Below are positions 19,441 through 27,944 of a stretch of DNA of 64,000 nucleotides, in pieces. The DNA is from Streptosporangium sp. NBC_01755. Its GTDB lineage: Bacteria; Actinomycetota; Actinomycetes; Streptosporangiales; Streptosporangiaceae. The notes under the pieces are model-generated. The model saw only the letters and a program-made list of their open reading frames with translations, made no database searches and was not told the origin of the DNA. Location: assembly GCF_035917995.1 (NCBI RefSeq), contig NZ_CP109131.1, positions 5,642,001 through 5,706,000 on the forward strand. The letters are read 5' to 3'. The stretch's first letter is position 1. Each line of letters begins with the position of its first letter. The translations under genes were made by a program, and so were the position numbers.

Positions 19441-19719
19441 ATGCCGAGCGCAACCTCCGGGGTTGGTCGTCGGCCGACCGCCTACACCGGAGTACTCGGC
19501 GCCAAGCTCGCGGGCGCGGGAGACGTGCCGATGGAGGACGCGGTGAAGCCCGGCAAGGAGACTCCCGACGACGTTGCCGGCACGCAGCAGCTGCGCGTCC
19601 TGCAGCGGGTCCTTCCTGCCGTCACCGGGTCACTCGTCGCCCTCATCTCACTGCACGGGGAACGGTAGCGCCTGGGCGAGGTCATCCGCGGTGCCGCACA
19701 GAAGGCGTTCTCCCGGTAG
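19441..19719 (+). pseudogene. Small unidentified gene interrupted by TAG
   Basis: From ATG 19441 the frame encodes a helical Ala/Val-rich sequence (PTAYTGVLGAKLAGAGDVPM, QQLRVLQRVLPAVTGSLVAL) and reaches TAG at 19666. The sequence then continues in the same frame as RLGEVIRGAAQKAFSR to TAG 19719. HGER-TAG-RLGEVIRGAA reads like a coding sequence in which a Gln codon became amber. I do not recognise the family with certainty. Its upstream part runs into the abiEi palindrome, so its own promoter may be lost. Confidence 0.5.
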
Positions 19720-19864
19720 AGGCTGTCGACGGCTCCATAATGATCGTCACCGCGGGGTCGTGGCACGCCTCGGGGATCATGGGCGTCCCGTTAGGAGGAG
19801 GGAGACAGGATCCGGTGCTCGTGCCGAGTTCACGCCGGTGAAACCTCGGAAACAGGGGGAGCGG

Positions 19865-20077
19865 TCAGTCGAATTCGCAACCCTTCACGCCTTTGACGAA
19901 CGCGTCCCATTCGCCGGGGGTGAAGACCAGTGCGGGGCCGGTTGGATTTTTGCTGTCTCGGACGCCTTTACGGCCGCCGGACAACTCGGCGACTTCAACG
20001 CAGTTGCCGCCGTCGGGTCCTGACAGGGAGGACTTGCGCCAGACGGCAGTGTTGAGTTCCTGGGTCAACTCGTCCAT
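19865..20077 (-). CDS. DUF397 domain protein
   Basis: 70 aa. TAVWRKSSLSGPDGGNCVEV and VRDSKNPTGPALVFTPGEW are the DUF397 signature. In actinomycetes these small proteins are encoded directly after an XRE/DUF5753 regulator and beside an anti-sigma-like ATPase. Here the start overlaps the end of such a regulator, but that regulator is truncated. AAGGAG lies 11 nt before the ATG. Whether it is still expressed without a complete upstream gene is unclear. Confidence 0.92.
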   Translation of the reverse strand: MDELTQELNTAVWRKSSLSGPDGGNCVEVAELSGGRKGVRDSKNPTGPALVFTPGEWDAFVKGVKGCEFD

Positions 20078-20370
20078 CGCTGCGTCGTCTCCTTGATCAA
20101 TTCTAGGGACTCGCGCTGGGACAGTGCTTCGGAACGAATCCCCTCGTATCTGTATGTTAAAACGCTCACGTCCTCTGGTCGCTCTGTTACTCGGCTCATG
20201 ACCCCAGCAGACTCGACGTATGCGGTGTCGAAGGTTCCCCGAGCCTGTGCGATGGCGAACCCACCGGCGAGGCCGGTCGTTGAGTATGCCTTGAAGGGAA
20301 GAACCTGAATGGTGATCCGGTACCGGATGTAGCCGAAACTTGGGATGGTCGGGAGGTTGATCGGAGATGA
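20065..20370 (-). pseudogene. 3' fragment of an XRE-family/DUF5753 regulator
   Basis: About 100 codons read INLPTIPSFGYIRYRITIQV, then VLPFKAYSTTGLAGGFAIAQ, DTAYVESAGVMSRVTERPED and end SLELIKETTQRWTS. This is the C-terminal end of the Scr/DUF5753 ligand-like domain. The helix-turn-helix and most of the protein, normally about 280 aa in total, are missing upstream. Its stop (20065-20067) overlaps the DUF397 start in the usual way. Confidence 0.82.
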
Positions 20371-20391
20371 TTCTTCTAAGCGGGTGAAACC

Positions 20392-20577
20392 ATGAAAGCG
20401 ACGACTCCGGAGCCGAGGATTCTCGGCAGCATCGATCTGCCCAGCGTTCGTGAATCCGTCTCACGAGCCCGCTCTGAAGTGCGCGAATGGCTCGGTGTCG
20501 ATCATCCAATGGTCGACGACATCGTACTGGCGACTTCCGAGCTGGTAAAAAACTCGATCAAGCATTCCGATTCCACC
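20392..20577 (+). pseudogene. 5' fragment of an RsbW-like anti-sigma ATPase
   Basis: MKATTPEPRILGSIDLPSVR leads to DDIVLATSELVKNSIKHSDS, the N-box of HATPase_c_2 proteins that pair with XRE/DUF397 genes. After about 62 codons the similarity stops. The frame runs on in low-complexity sequence to 20700, into the end of the restriction-like gene. The G box and the rest of the ATP site are absent, so it is not functional. Confidence 0.8.
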
Positions 20578-20671
20578 TGCGCCGGTGCGACGAACGCCCA
20601 CCCGGCCCGTTCCTCTTCCGGCCACCGGTCCGGCGGTGAGAGAGTAGGTCTCATCCCCGGCTGCCGGAGCG

Positions 20672-22873
20672 TCAGGGGGTGGAGACGAGGCCGCGGGTGA
20701 TGGCCTCCTCGCGGAGGCGTTTCAGCGGGATCGCCGCGCCGTCGCGGTCGATGCGCCAGACGTCCCAGCCGGCGCACGCCTTGCTCCCCGCGGCCGCGGC
20801 CCCGGCGGCGGACAGGGAGTGGTACGCCTGGTCCGTCGCCGCCAGCCTGATCCTTCCGTCCTCCTCGATCGTGGCGTGGTGGACCTCGCCCTTGACCGTA
20901 CGGAAGATCTTGGTGTTCGGCGCTATCAGGCCGCTCCTGATCAGGTCGGCGACCTCGACGCCGTAGTGGCGGCGGGCCGTGGGCGACTCGACAGGAGTCG
21001 GGAGCGGGATCACCGGCAGGCGGAAGCCGAGCCTGGCCGGGTTCCAGATCTCCTCGCAGAGCAGCCGGTAGAGGTGCTGGCGCTGTTCGATCTCCCGTAC
21101 CCCGAAACTGGGGCAGGGCCGGAACGCCTTGTCCAGCCCCGAGTCCTTGAGATAGTGCGTGAACGGGGTGTTGCGCAGGCGGCTCTTGGGGTGCAGGGAG
21201 GCCGCGAGCCGGTTCTCCGCGTAGTAGTGCTCGATCTTCCTGTCGTAGGGGTCGTCGCGGAAGCTCGCGTTGATCGACTTGGGCAGGAGCAGCAGGGCGC
21301 CGAGGCGGTTGCGCCGGATGTAGAACTCCGCGGTGGTCTTGACGGCGTCCCGGTACCGTTCGAAGCGGTTGGCCCAGATGTGCTCGATCTCGTAGTCGCG
21401 CCGCCCCCGCAGGAAGGCGTACTCGTGCTGCCCTCCCTCGCAGGCGCGCTGGACGTGGGCGGTCATCCGGGAGAGCAGGTAGCGGACCACGCGGCGGTTG
21501 TTGGCCCGCAGCCCGAAGGAGGCCAGCTCGCGGAAGTCGTGGTCGAGCAGGGAGGTCTCCCGGCCGAGGACCGTGGCGATGTCCTCGGCGGTCCGGCAGA
21601 TTCGCAGCAGCGGAATCAGCCGGTGGATGACCTCGTCGAGGTCACGGCGCTGCACCGGCAGGTTGTTGACGCATCTGCGCACGTAGAGGAGGTCGAGGAA
21701 GGAGGCGACCATCGAGGTCTTCCGGACGAACACCTCGTCGGGGTCCTCGGGAGAGACGACGGAGAGCAGCAGCGTGAACTGGTTGTCGATGCCGTTGTAG
21801 CCGTTGAAGTAGACGGCTGCCAGGGCGGGCGTGAACTCCCGGCAGGCGCGGAGCAGCTCGCAGTAGCGTTTCGACACGTCCGTGAGCCTCCGCACGAACC
21901 TCTCGGCCTCTGCCGGGCGGCCGAGGCCGAGCTGGACGTCGTTGCGCAGGATCCACTCATGGACGGCCCGCCCGATCTCGGCGGCGTCTTTGGAGTCCTT
22001 GTCGAGGTGCGCATACTGCGCCAGCAGGAACGAGCGAACGTACGCGCTGGGCGTGTTGGCCTCGGGGGAGTCGGTCTCCGAGGTGGTGAGACGGGCCAGC
22101 ATATCGGCCCACTCCCTACCCAGTTCCTCGCGCGGCTGCTCGCCGACCCGCCGGAAGAGATGGCCCTTGAGCAGGTCCACGTGGCTCAGCCGGAGCCCCC
22201 GGTCGTTCATCGACACGAAGATCTCGCGGCCGTTCTCCTGGTCCAGTGCCCGGATGCCGACCAGGCAGACCCGGTCCAGCAGCCACCGGACGAAGGGCAC
22301 CAGGGCCTCGCCCCGTAGCACCTCGGGGAACTCCCCGTCGATCTCCCTGCTCCGGTCGTGCAGGTTGCGCACCGAGATGTGCGCGTCGTCGGGCAGGGTG
22401 AACCCCTTGAGACCGTTCCAATCGGTGACCAGGGAATTGAGCAGCTGCGCGCGGGACAGCTCCTCGGAGCTGCCGACCTTGAAGCTCCGCCTGCCGTGCC
22501 GCGCCGTGTAGGTGAGCCCTTCCAACTCGTCGACGTTGATCCACATCTCCTGGTCGAGCAGCAGCTGCCGGAGATAGATCAGCACGAGATGGAGGGTGGT
22601 GACGCGCTGCTGGCCGTCGACGAGGAAGGTGCGGCCCCTGCTCTCGTGGTAGACGTAGGGGCCCAGGAAGTACGGGGCGTAGCGGCTGGCCTCCTCCTGG
22701 TCGTGCAGGGGGTTCCACTGGCTGAGAAAGCGCTGGCTGAGGTCGTCGATCAGGGTGCTGACCTCGTGCCGGGTCCAGGTGTACTCACGCTGGTAGTAGT
22801 CCAACGCGAAGGAGTTCCACTCGAAGAGGGTGCGGACCGTCACACCCTCGCCGTGGATGGGACTGTCCACCAT
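20672..22873 (-). CDS. DUF262-DUF1524 (GmrSD-like) restriction protein with C-terminal RAMA domain
   Basis: 733 aa. The N-terminal DUF262/ParB-like NTPase domain has FALDYYQREYTW near residue 25 and FLVDGQQRVTTLHL near residue 85 (the GmrS DGQQR motif). The DUF1524 His-Me nuclease region is YEIEHIWANRF with NRLGALLLLPKSIN around residues 490-550. The last 90 residues (VADLIRSGLIAPNTKIFRTV, HHATIEEDGRIRLA, GWDVWRIDRDG) fit a RAMA domain, found in modified-DNA restriction systems. GmrSD-type enzymes cut phage DNA carrying modified bases, so this is probably a single-protein type IV restriction system. It lies in a region rich in remnants next to AbiE. No methyltransferase is near. Confidence 0.88.
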   Translation of the reverse strand: MVDSPIHGEGVTVRTLFEWNSFALDYYQREYTWTRHEVSTLIDDLSQRFLSQWNPLHDQEEASRYAPYFLGPYVYHESRGRTFLVDGQQRVTTLHLVLIYLRQLLLDQEMWINVDELEGLTYTARHGRRSFKVGSSEELSRAQLLNSLVTDWNGLKGFTLPDDAHISVRNLHDRSREIDGEFPEVLRGEALVPFVRWLLDRVCLVGIRALDQENGREIFVSMNDRGLRLSHVDLLKGHLFRRVGEQPREELGREWADMLARLTTSETDSPEANTPSAYVRSFLLAQYAHLDKDSKDAAEIGRAVHEWILRNDVQLGLGRPAEAERFVRRLTDVSKRYCELLRACREFTPALAAVYFNGYNGIDNQFTLLLSVVSPEDPDEVFVRKTSMVASFLDLLYVRRCVNNLPVQRRDLDEVIHRLIPLLRICRTAEDIATVLGRETSLLDHDFRELASFGLRANNRRVVRYLLSRMTAHVQRACEGGQHEYAFLRGRRDYEIEHIWANRFERYRDAVKTTAEFYIRRNRLGALLLLPKSINASFRDDPYDRKIEHYYAENRLAASLHPKSRLRNTPFTHYLKDSGLDKAFRPCPSFGVREIEQRQHLYRLLCEEIWNPARLGFRLPVIPLPTPVESPTARRHYGVEVADLIRSGLIAPNTKIFRTVKGEVHHATIEEDGRIRLAATDQAYHSLSAAGAAAAGSKACAGWDVWRIDRDGAAIPLKRLREEAITRGLVSTP

Positions 22874-22987
22874 GAAGTCGGCAGCGCCTCTCGCCTGTGG
22901 GGGGGGAACGGCTCATTCAAGAGCCATTCATCTCATTTATCACGCCAGACCCACAAGCGTTACCGATCGCCGCTAAGTCGTGACGTG

Positions 22988-23686
22988 TCAGGCGGGCAGG
23001 CCGAGGGTGCGGGCGTGGCAGCGCATGGTGTGGTCGAAGGCCGCGGTGCGGTCCAGGATCGCGTTGTTGAACTGGCCGAACAGCTCGAAGCTGATCCAGC
23101 CGAACAGGCCGGTCCAGGCGATCAGGCCGCGGACGATCACGTCGTCGGGGACGTCGGGCATCAGCTCGCGCAGGCGCGCGGCGTCCTCGCGGAAGGACGG
23201 CGGGGCGGGCGGATGGTCGCCGGGAGGGTTCAGGGTTCCGGCCCGATGGGCGTCGGAGACGATCCGGCCGTAGACGACGGTGTCGCGGACCGCGGCGGGG
23301 ACGGTGTCCTGCGGAGCCTGGTAGCCGGGGACGGGTGAGCCGTACAGCAGGGCGTACTCGTGCGGGTGGGCCAGCGCCCAGTCCCGTACGGCGTGGCAGA
23401 CCGCCATCCACCTGCCCGTGTGGTCGGTGTGCGGGACGGCTGCGTCGGCGTTCTCCACGGCCTCGCCGAGGGCGTTGTAGCCGTCGATGATCAGGGCCGT
23501 GAGCAGGTCGTCCTTGGAGGGGAAGTAGCGGTAGATCGCGGAGGAGGCCATGCCCATCTCGCGGGCGACCGCGCGCAGGGACAGGCCGCTCGCGCCGTCG
23601 ACGGCCAGCTGCTCTCGGGCGACGTCGGTGATCTCGCGGGTCAGCTCGGCCCTGACCCTCTCCCGTGCGGTGAGCCTCGAAGTCAT
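22988..23686 (-). CDS. TetR-family transcriptional regulator
   Basis: 232 aa with the helix-turn-helix LSLRAVAREMGMASSAIYRY and FPSKDDLLTALI near residues 35-65, followed by a C-terminal ligand domain of the TetR_C_13 style (WALAHPHEYALLYGSPVPGY). It is divergent from the small membrane protein and Rossmann gene at 23.8-24.6 kb. Two perfect dyads in the shared promoter are its probable operators. Confidence 0.95.
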   Translation of the reverse strand: MTSRLTARERVRAELTREITDVAREQLAVDGASGLSLRAVAREMGMASSAIYRYFPSKDDLLTALIIDGYNALGEAVENADAAVPHTDHTGRWMAVCHAVRDWALAHPHEYALLYGSPVPGYQAPQDTVPAAVRDTVVYGRIVSDAHRAGTLNPPGDHPPAPPSFREDAARLRELMPDVPDDVIVRGLIAWTGLFGWISFELFGQFNNAILDRTAAFDHTMRCHARTLGLPA

Positions 23687-23719
23687 GCCGTGACCATATC
23701 AGAGCACTGGAAAGAAACG

Positions 23720-23768
23720 AGAGCACTGCTCTTGACGACTGGTGCTCTTTGGCGAGAGCATTGCTCTC
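23720..23768. promoter_or_regulatory. Tandem TetR-type operators
   Basis: AGAGCA-C-TGCTCT (23720-23732) and GAGAGCA-T-TGCTCTC (23754-23768) are perfect dyads of the same sequence type, centred 35 bp apart. Half-sites AGAGCACTGG at 23701 and GGTGCTCT at 23741 repeat the theme. The position between the two divergent starts suggests the TetR protein represses both sides. Confidence 0.8.
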
Positions 23769-23800
23769 ATAGCGGAGCGGTAATCTCTGAGGAGCCCCCC

Positions 23801-24145
23801 ATGATGTCCCTGGCCAAGAACACCAACCTGCTCGTCATGTTCCTGCTGGAGTTGGGCGTACTGGCCTCGGTCGGCTACTGGGGTTTCGTCACCGGTTCGA
23901 ACTGGCCGGTGAGACTGCTCCTCGGCCTTGGCGGGCCGGCGCTGTTCATCGCGGCCTGGGCGATCTTCGGCGCGGCCAACGGCGCGCTGATCCCGCTCAC
24001 CGGCCTCGCCCGCGCCGTCCTGGAGGTGCTCTGGTTCGGCGGCGGCGCCGTGGCGCTGGTCATGGCCGGCCGCGTCGTCCCCGGGGTCGCCTTCGCCGCC
24101 GTCTTCGTCGTCAACGCCGCCCTGCGGCTCGTCTGGAATCAGTGA
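23801..24145 (+). CDS. YrdB/DUF2568 family small membrane protein
   Basis: 114 aa with four membrane helices (LLVMFLLELGVLASVGYWGF, LLLGLGGPALFIAAWAIFGA and two more), the DUF2568 pattern. Function is unknown. GAGGAG lies 7 nt before ATG 23801. The stop overlaps a GTG of the next gene. Under the divergent TetR promoter. Confidence 0.88.
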   Translation: MMSLAKNTNLLVMFLLELGVLASVGYWGFVTGSNWPVRLLLGLGGPALFIAAWAIFGAANGALIPLTGLARAVLEVLWFGGGAVALVMAGRVVPGVAFAAVFVVNAALRLVWNQ

Positions 24146-24153
24146 GGAAGATC

Positions 24154-24603
24154 ATGGCCAAGCACGTCGTCGCGGGAGCCGGTCAGGTCGGCTCCGAGGT
24201 CGCCCGGTTGCTGGCCGGGCAGGGACACGAGGTCGTCCTCGTCAGCCGCTCGGGCTCGGGACCCGAGGTGCCGGGCATCCGCAGGGTCGCCGCCGACGCG
24301 GGCGACCGCGCGGGACTGACCGCCCTGACCGAGGGCGCCGCGGTCCTCTACAACTGCGTCAACCCGCCCTACCACCGGTGGGCGCGCGACTGGCCGCCGC
24401 TCGCCGCGTCGCTGCTGCGCACCGTCGGGGCCTTCTCCCCGATGCTCGGTGAGCTGGAGGAACTGCGCTACCAGTTCGTCCGGCCCTTCGTCCTGGACTC
24501 GGGCGACTTCCAGGCCGCCTTCGGCATCGCGCCGACCCCGATGGACGAGGCGCTGGCCGAGACGATCGCGTGGTGGCGTGACCGTCTGGCCGCGGCGGCG
24601 TAG
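24154..24603 (+). CDS. NAD(P)-binding epimerase-like protein with an internal deletion
   Basis: 149 aa from ATG 24154, with GAGGAA just upstream. The N-terminus is an intact Rossmann start (HVVAGAGQVGSEVARLLAGQ) and NCVNPPYHRWARDWPPLAAS follows. Relatives of about 320 aa continue with the catalytic and substrate region. Here the sequence jumps from LLRTV to GAFSPMLGELEELRYQF and the family's C-terminus (FGIAPTPMDEALAETIAWWR). About half of the usual protein is missing without loss of frame. Activity is doubtful. Confidence 0.75.
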   Translation: MAKHVVAGAGQVGSEVARLLAGQGHEVVLVSRSGSGPEVPGIRRVAADAGDRAGLTALTEGAAVLYNCVNPPYHRWARDWPPLAASLLRTVGAFSPMLGELEELRYQFVRPFVLDSGDFQAAFGIAPTPMDEALAETIAWWRDRLAAAA

Positions 24604-24710
24604 GGACGCGGTCGCCTGCCGTACGGCGCGTGCGGTGGCGCGGGGGTCGAGGCGGCCTTCGTGCACGTCGCGACGGAGGCGCACGGAGAGGTCGTCGAGC
24701 CGCTTCGGGG

Positions 24711-25994
24711 TCAGAGCCCGCGGGCCCGGTGCGCCTCGGCGACCCGGCCGACGCCGATCACGTGGGCGGCCTGGCGCAGGGTGATCCCGCACTCGGCCGA
24801 GACCGCCGTGACCGTGTCGAACGCGTTCTCCACGAGACCGCGGAGCCTCGCGTCCACCTCGCGTGCGCTCCAGGAGCGACCCTGCGCCTCCTGCAGCCAC
24901 TCCAGGTAGGAGACGATCACGCCGCCCGCGTTGGCCAGGATGTCGGGTACCACGGTGATGCCCGCGTCGGCGAGGACGCGGTCCGCCCCGGGCGTGAGGG
25001 GGCAGCTGGCACCCTCCACGATCAGACCTGCCCTGATCCGGGGGGCGTTCTCCTCGGTGATCGCCCCTTCCAGGGCCGCGGGAACGAGCACGTCCACGTC
25101 GAGTTCCAGCAGGTCGTCGTGGGACAGCGGGTCCGCCTCGGGGTAGCCGCGCACTCCGCCGGTCTCCTTTGACCACGCCCGCAGGCCGTCGACGTCCAGG
25201 CCCGAGCGGTTGACCACGGCCCCGGTGCTGTCGGAGACCGCGACCACGAGACAGCCCGCGTCGGCGAGGTGGCGCGCGGCGGGGGCGCCGACCTTGCCGA
25301 AGCCCTGGATCGCGACGGTGCGGCCCTGGGGGGAGCCGCGCATGGCCCTGAGCGTGGCGATCCGCACGCCGCGCGAGGTGGCCTCCACCCGCTCCGGTGC
25401 GCCGCCGGAGGTCGTCGGTCCGCCGATCGTCACGCCGGGCACCGGGTAGCCCGCGTTCACCGAGTAGGTGTCCATGATCCAGGTCATGGTCCGCCTGTCG
25501 GTGCCGACGTCGGGGGTCGGGACGTCCCGCTCGGGGCCGACGATCGGCAGGACCTCGTTGACGTAGCGGCGGGTGACCCGCTCCAGCTCGCGGGTGCTCA
25601 GCGAGGCGGGGTCCACCGAGACGCCGCCCTGGGCGCCCCCGTACGGGAGGCCGGCCAGCGCGCACTTCCACGTCATCCCCATGGCCAGCGCGGTGACCTC
25701 GTGGACGTCGGTGCGGGGGTGGAAGCGGATGCCGCCCTTCGCCGGGCCGCGGGTGATGTTGTGCTGCACCCGGAAACCCTGCGCGACGTCCATCCGGCCG
25801 TCCTCGCGGCGGACCGGAACCGACACGGTGAGTGAGCGGCGGGGCGTGGCGAGCATGGCACGCAGGCTGTCGTCCAGGCCCAGCCGGTCGGCCGCCTGGT
25901 CGAGCTGGAAGAGCGCGGAGTCGAGAGCCTGCCGGCCAGGGCTGGCGGGAGCGGTGGTGGCCGGCGTCGTCGACGGCACCGTGAGCGTCCTCAA
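24711..25994 (-). CDS. Glu/Leu/Phe/Val dehydrogenase (glutamate dehydrogenase family)
   Basis: Oxidative deamination or reductive amination of an amino acid, most likely glutamate. 427 aa from TTG 25994 with GGAGG 6 nt upstream; an ATG at 26024 is the longer alternative. GPAKGGIRFHPRTDVHEVTA and MTWKCALAGLPYGGAQGGVS carry the glycine-rich substrate loop and the catalytic lysine. VAIQGFGKVGAPAARHLADA is the NAD(P) fold, and LANAGGVIVSYLEWLQ is typical of hexameric enzymes. It lies apart from the TetR module. Confidence 0.93.
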   Translation of the reverse strand: MRTLTVPSTTPATTAPASPGRQALDSALFQLDQAADRLGLDDSLRAMLATPRRSLTVSVPVRREDGRMDVAQGFRVQHNITRGPAKGGIRFHPRTDVHEVTALAMGMTWKCALAGLPYGGAQGGVSVDPASLSTRELERVTRRYVNEVLPIVGPERDVPTPDVGTDRRTMTWIMDTYSVNAGYPVPGVTIGGPTTSGGAPERVEATSRGVRIATLRAMRGSPQGRTVAIQGFGKVGAPAARHLADAGCLVVAVSDSTGAVVNRSGLDVDGLRAWSKETGGVRGYPEADPLSHDDLLELDVDVLVPAALEGAITEENAPRIRAGLIVEGASCPLTPGADRVLADAGITVVPDILANAGGVIVSYLEWLQEAQGRSWSAREVDARLRGLVENAFDTVTAVSAECGITLRQAAHVIGVGRVAEAHRARGL

Positions 25995-26225
25995 AGGAAA
26001 CCTCCGTACGGAGCACATGGTCACGCTCAGAGTAGGTGCGGTTTTTTGCCTGCGGGGACAGGCAGTGTTTCGTTCTCGTGACCGCTCCCGGGCCCGGTCG
26101 CGCCATCTTGACCTGATGATGCGTTGTTATCTGGCGGCCTCTCCGGGCAATCTGGGAGGAACGTACGAATCCGGTGGGCTCCGATAAAGGATTCCTACCG
26201 TCGTGCAGTGGCGGAGGGGTTGAAC

Positions 26226-27785
26226 GTGCCGGAACTTGTGGTCGGGCCGATGTTGCGTTATGTCGACGAGACGAGCGCGTCGGTATGGCTGGAGACGAGC
26301 GAGCCGTGCGAGGTGACGGTCGAGGTCGGTGGGGTGAGCTCGCAGGCCGGGACGTTCACGGTCCACGGTCACCACTACGCGATCGTGGACGTGGCCGGCG
26401 GCGGGGCCTACGAGGTGCGTCTGGGCGCCGAGGCCGTGTGGCCGCCGCCCGGCCGGCCGCCCAGCCGCATCCGCCTGCTCGGCCCCGGCGGGCCGAACCG
26501 GGTGATGTTCGGCTCCTGCCGGACCAGCGTGCCGCACGACACCCTGCACACGATCTCCCACGGGGTGGACATGCTGCGCGCGTACGGCTGCACCCTGATG
26601 GAGACTCCCGAGGACCGGTGGCCCGACCTGCTGCTGCTCCTCGGCGACCAGGTCTACGCCGACGAGCCGTCCGCCGAGATGCTGGAGTTCATCGGGAGTC
26701 GCCGGGACAGCGAGCCGAAGAAGGAGATCGCCGACTTCGAGGAGTACGCCGAGATCTACCGCCGGGCGTGGACCGACCCGGAGATCCGCTGGATCCTCTC
26801 CACGGTGCCCACCGCGATGATCTTTGATGATCACGACCTGCGCGACGATTTCAACACCTCCAGCACCTGGCGCGAGCAGATGGAGCGCGTCCCCTGGTGG
26901 CGGCACCGGGTGATCTCCGGGATCGGCGCCTACTGGGTCTACCAGCACCTGGGCAACATGTCGCCGGCCGAGCGCGCCGCCGACGAGCTGCTCAGCAAGG
27001 TCTGCGCGGCCGAGGGGGACGGTGCGGAGGTCCTCGACGCCTTCGCCGAGCACGCCTATGACGTTCCGGCCGACAGCCGGTGGAGCTACGCCCGCGATCT
27101 CGGGGACACCCGTCTGATCATGCTCGACTCCCGCTGCTCCCGCCGGCTCACCCCAACAGACCGGCGCATGATCGACCCGGTGGAGTGGGAGTGGCTCACC
27201 GAGCGGCTCCGCGGGGACGGCGCGAAGCGCTTCGTGATCGGCTCCTCGGTGCCGTTCCTGCTTCCCGCGGGCATCCATCACATCCAGAACTGGAACGAGG
27301 CCCTGGCACAGGGGGCATGGGGCGCCAGGGTGGCTCGCTGGTCGGAGGCGCTGCGCCAGGCGTTGGACCTGGAGCACTGGGCGGCCTTCCGGCGCTCCTT
27401 CGAGGATCTGTCCAGGCTGCTGGCCGGGCTGGGGAAGCCGGTGATCATACTTTCCGGAGACGTGCACTACTCCTACGTTTCAAAGGCGCGCGGGCTCCCC
27501 ATCTACCAGCTGGTCTGCTCGCCGATCCGCAACCCGCTGAGCCGCACGCTCCGCCTGGCCAACATCGTCGCCCAGTTCGGCGTCGCCGGCCTGATCGGAC
27601 GCTCGCTCTCCCGCCTGGCCAGGATCCCCAGGACGCCCTTCACGTGGCGGATCACCGACGGCCCGTGGTTCTCCAACGCGGTGGCCGTCCTGTCCCTGGA
27701 CACCGCTCCCATGTCGGCCCGCTGGGACACCGCCACCGGCACCGATGTCTCGGAGATCGCCACGGTGGAGCTGAAGGGGATTTAG
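26226..27785 (+). CDS. PhoD-like phosphatase / metallophosphoesterase
   Basis: 519 aa from GTG 26226, which follows GGAGG by 8 nt. A short beta domain at the N-terminus is followed by the metallophosphatase core: VMFGSCRTSVP, DLLLLLGDQVYADE, AMIFDDHDLRDDF, VIILSGDVHYSYVSKA. No signal peptide or Tat motif is seen, so unlike classic secreted PhoD it is probably cytoplasmic. It is convergent with rocD across a shared terminator. Confidence 0.88.
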   Translation: MPELVVGPMLRYVDETSASVWLETSEPCEVTVEVGGVSSQAGTFTVHGHHYAIVDVAGGGAYEVRLGAEAVWPPPGRPPSRIRLLGPGGPNRVMFGSCRTSVPHDTLHTISHGVDMLRAYGCTLMETPEDRWPDLLLLLGDQVYADEPSAEMLEFIGSRRDSEPKKEIADFEEYAEIYRRAWTDPEIRWILSTVPTAMIFDDHDLRDDFNTSSTWREQMERVPWWRHRVISGIGAYWVYQHLGNMSPAERAADELLSKVCAAEGDGAEVLDAFAEHAYDVPADSRWSYARDLGDTRLIMLDSRCSRRLTPTDRRMIDPVEWEWLTERLRGDGAKRFVIGSSVPFLLPAGIHHIQNWNEALAQGAWGARVARWSEALRQALDLEHWAAFRRSFEDLSRLLAGLGKPVIILSGDVHYSYVSKARGLPIYQLVCSPIRNPLSRTLRLANIVAQFGVAGLIGRSLSRLARIPRTPFTWRITDGPWFSNAVAVLSLDTAPMSARWDTATGTDVSEIATVELKGI

Positions 27786-27864
27786 CGGGGCGGGGCCGCT
27801 GTCTCTCGCCGGGAGTTCTCCGGTCGACGCCCGGTGCGGAACCACTGTCCGTACCCGGAGCGAT

Positions 27865-27897
27865 TGCGGCTCACGCGTCCGTGACGCGTGAGCCGCA
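27865..27897. terminator. Bidirectional terminator between phoD-like gene and rocD
   Basis: TGCGGCTCACGCGT (27865-27878) and ACGCGTGAGCCGCA (27884-27897) pair perfectly over 14 bp around CCGTG, between two convergent genes. Confidence 0.85.
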
Positions 27898-27944
27898 CCG
27901 GCTCCGTCATGTCGGGGCTCTGCCGGCCCGTCCGGGCCGGTGGC

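Noticed and set aside
16000..23000. Integrated mobile element or insertion sequence
   Set aside because: No transposase, integrase, terminal inverted repeats or att-like direct repeats were found; tRNA-Asn is 30 kb away. The region looks like decay and accretion, not one element.
24139..26106. 655-codon minus frame across the dehydrogenase
   Set aside because: It shifts across unrelated sequence and is another frame of the dehydrogenase gene.
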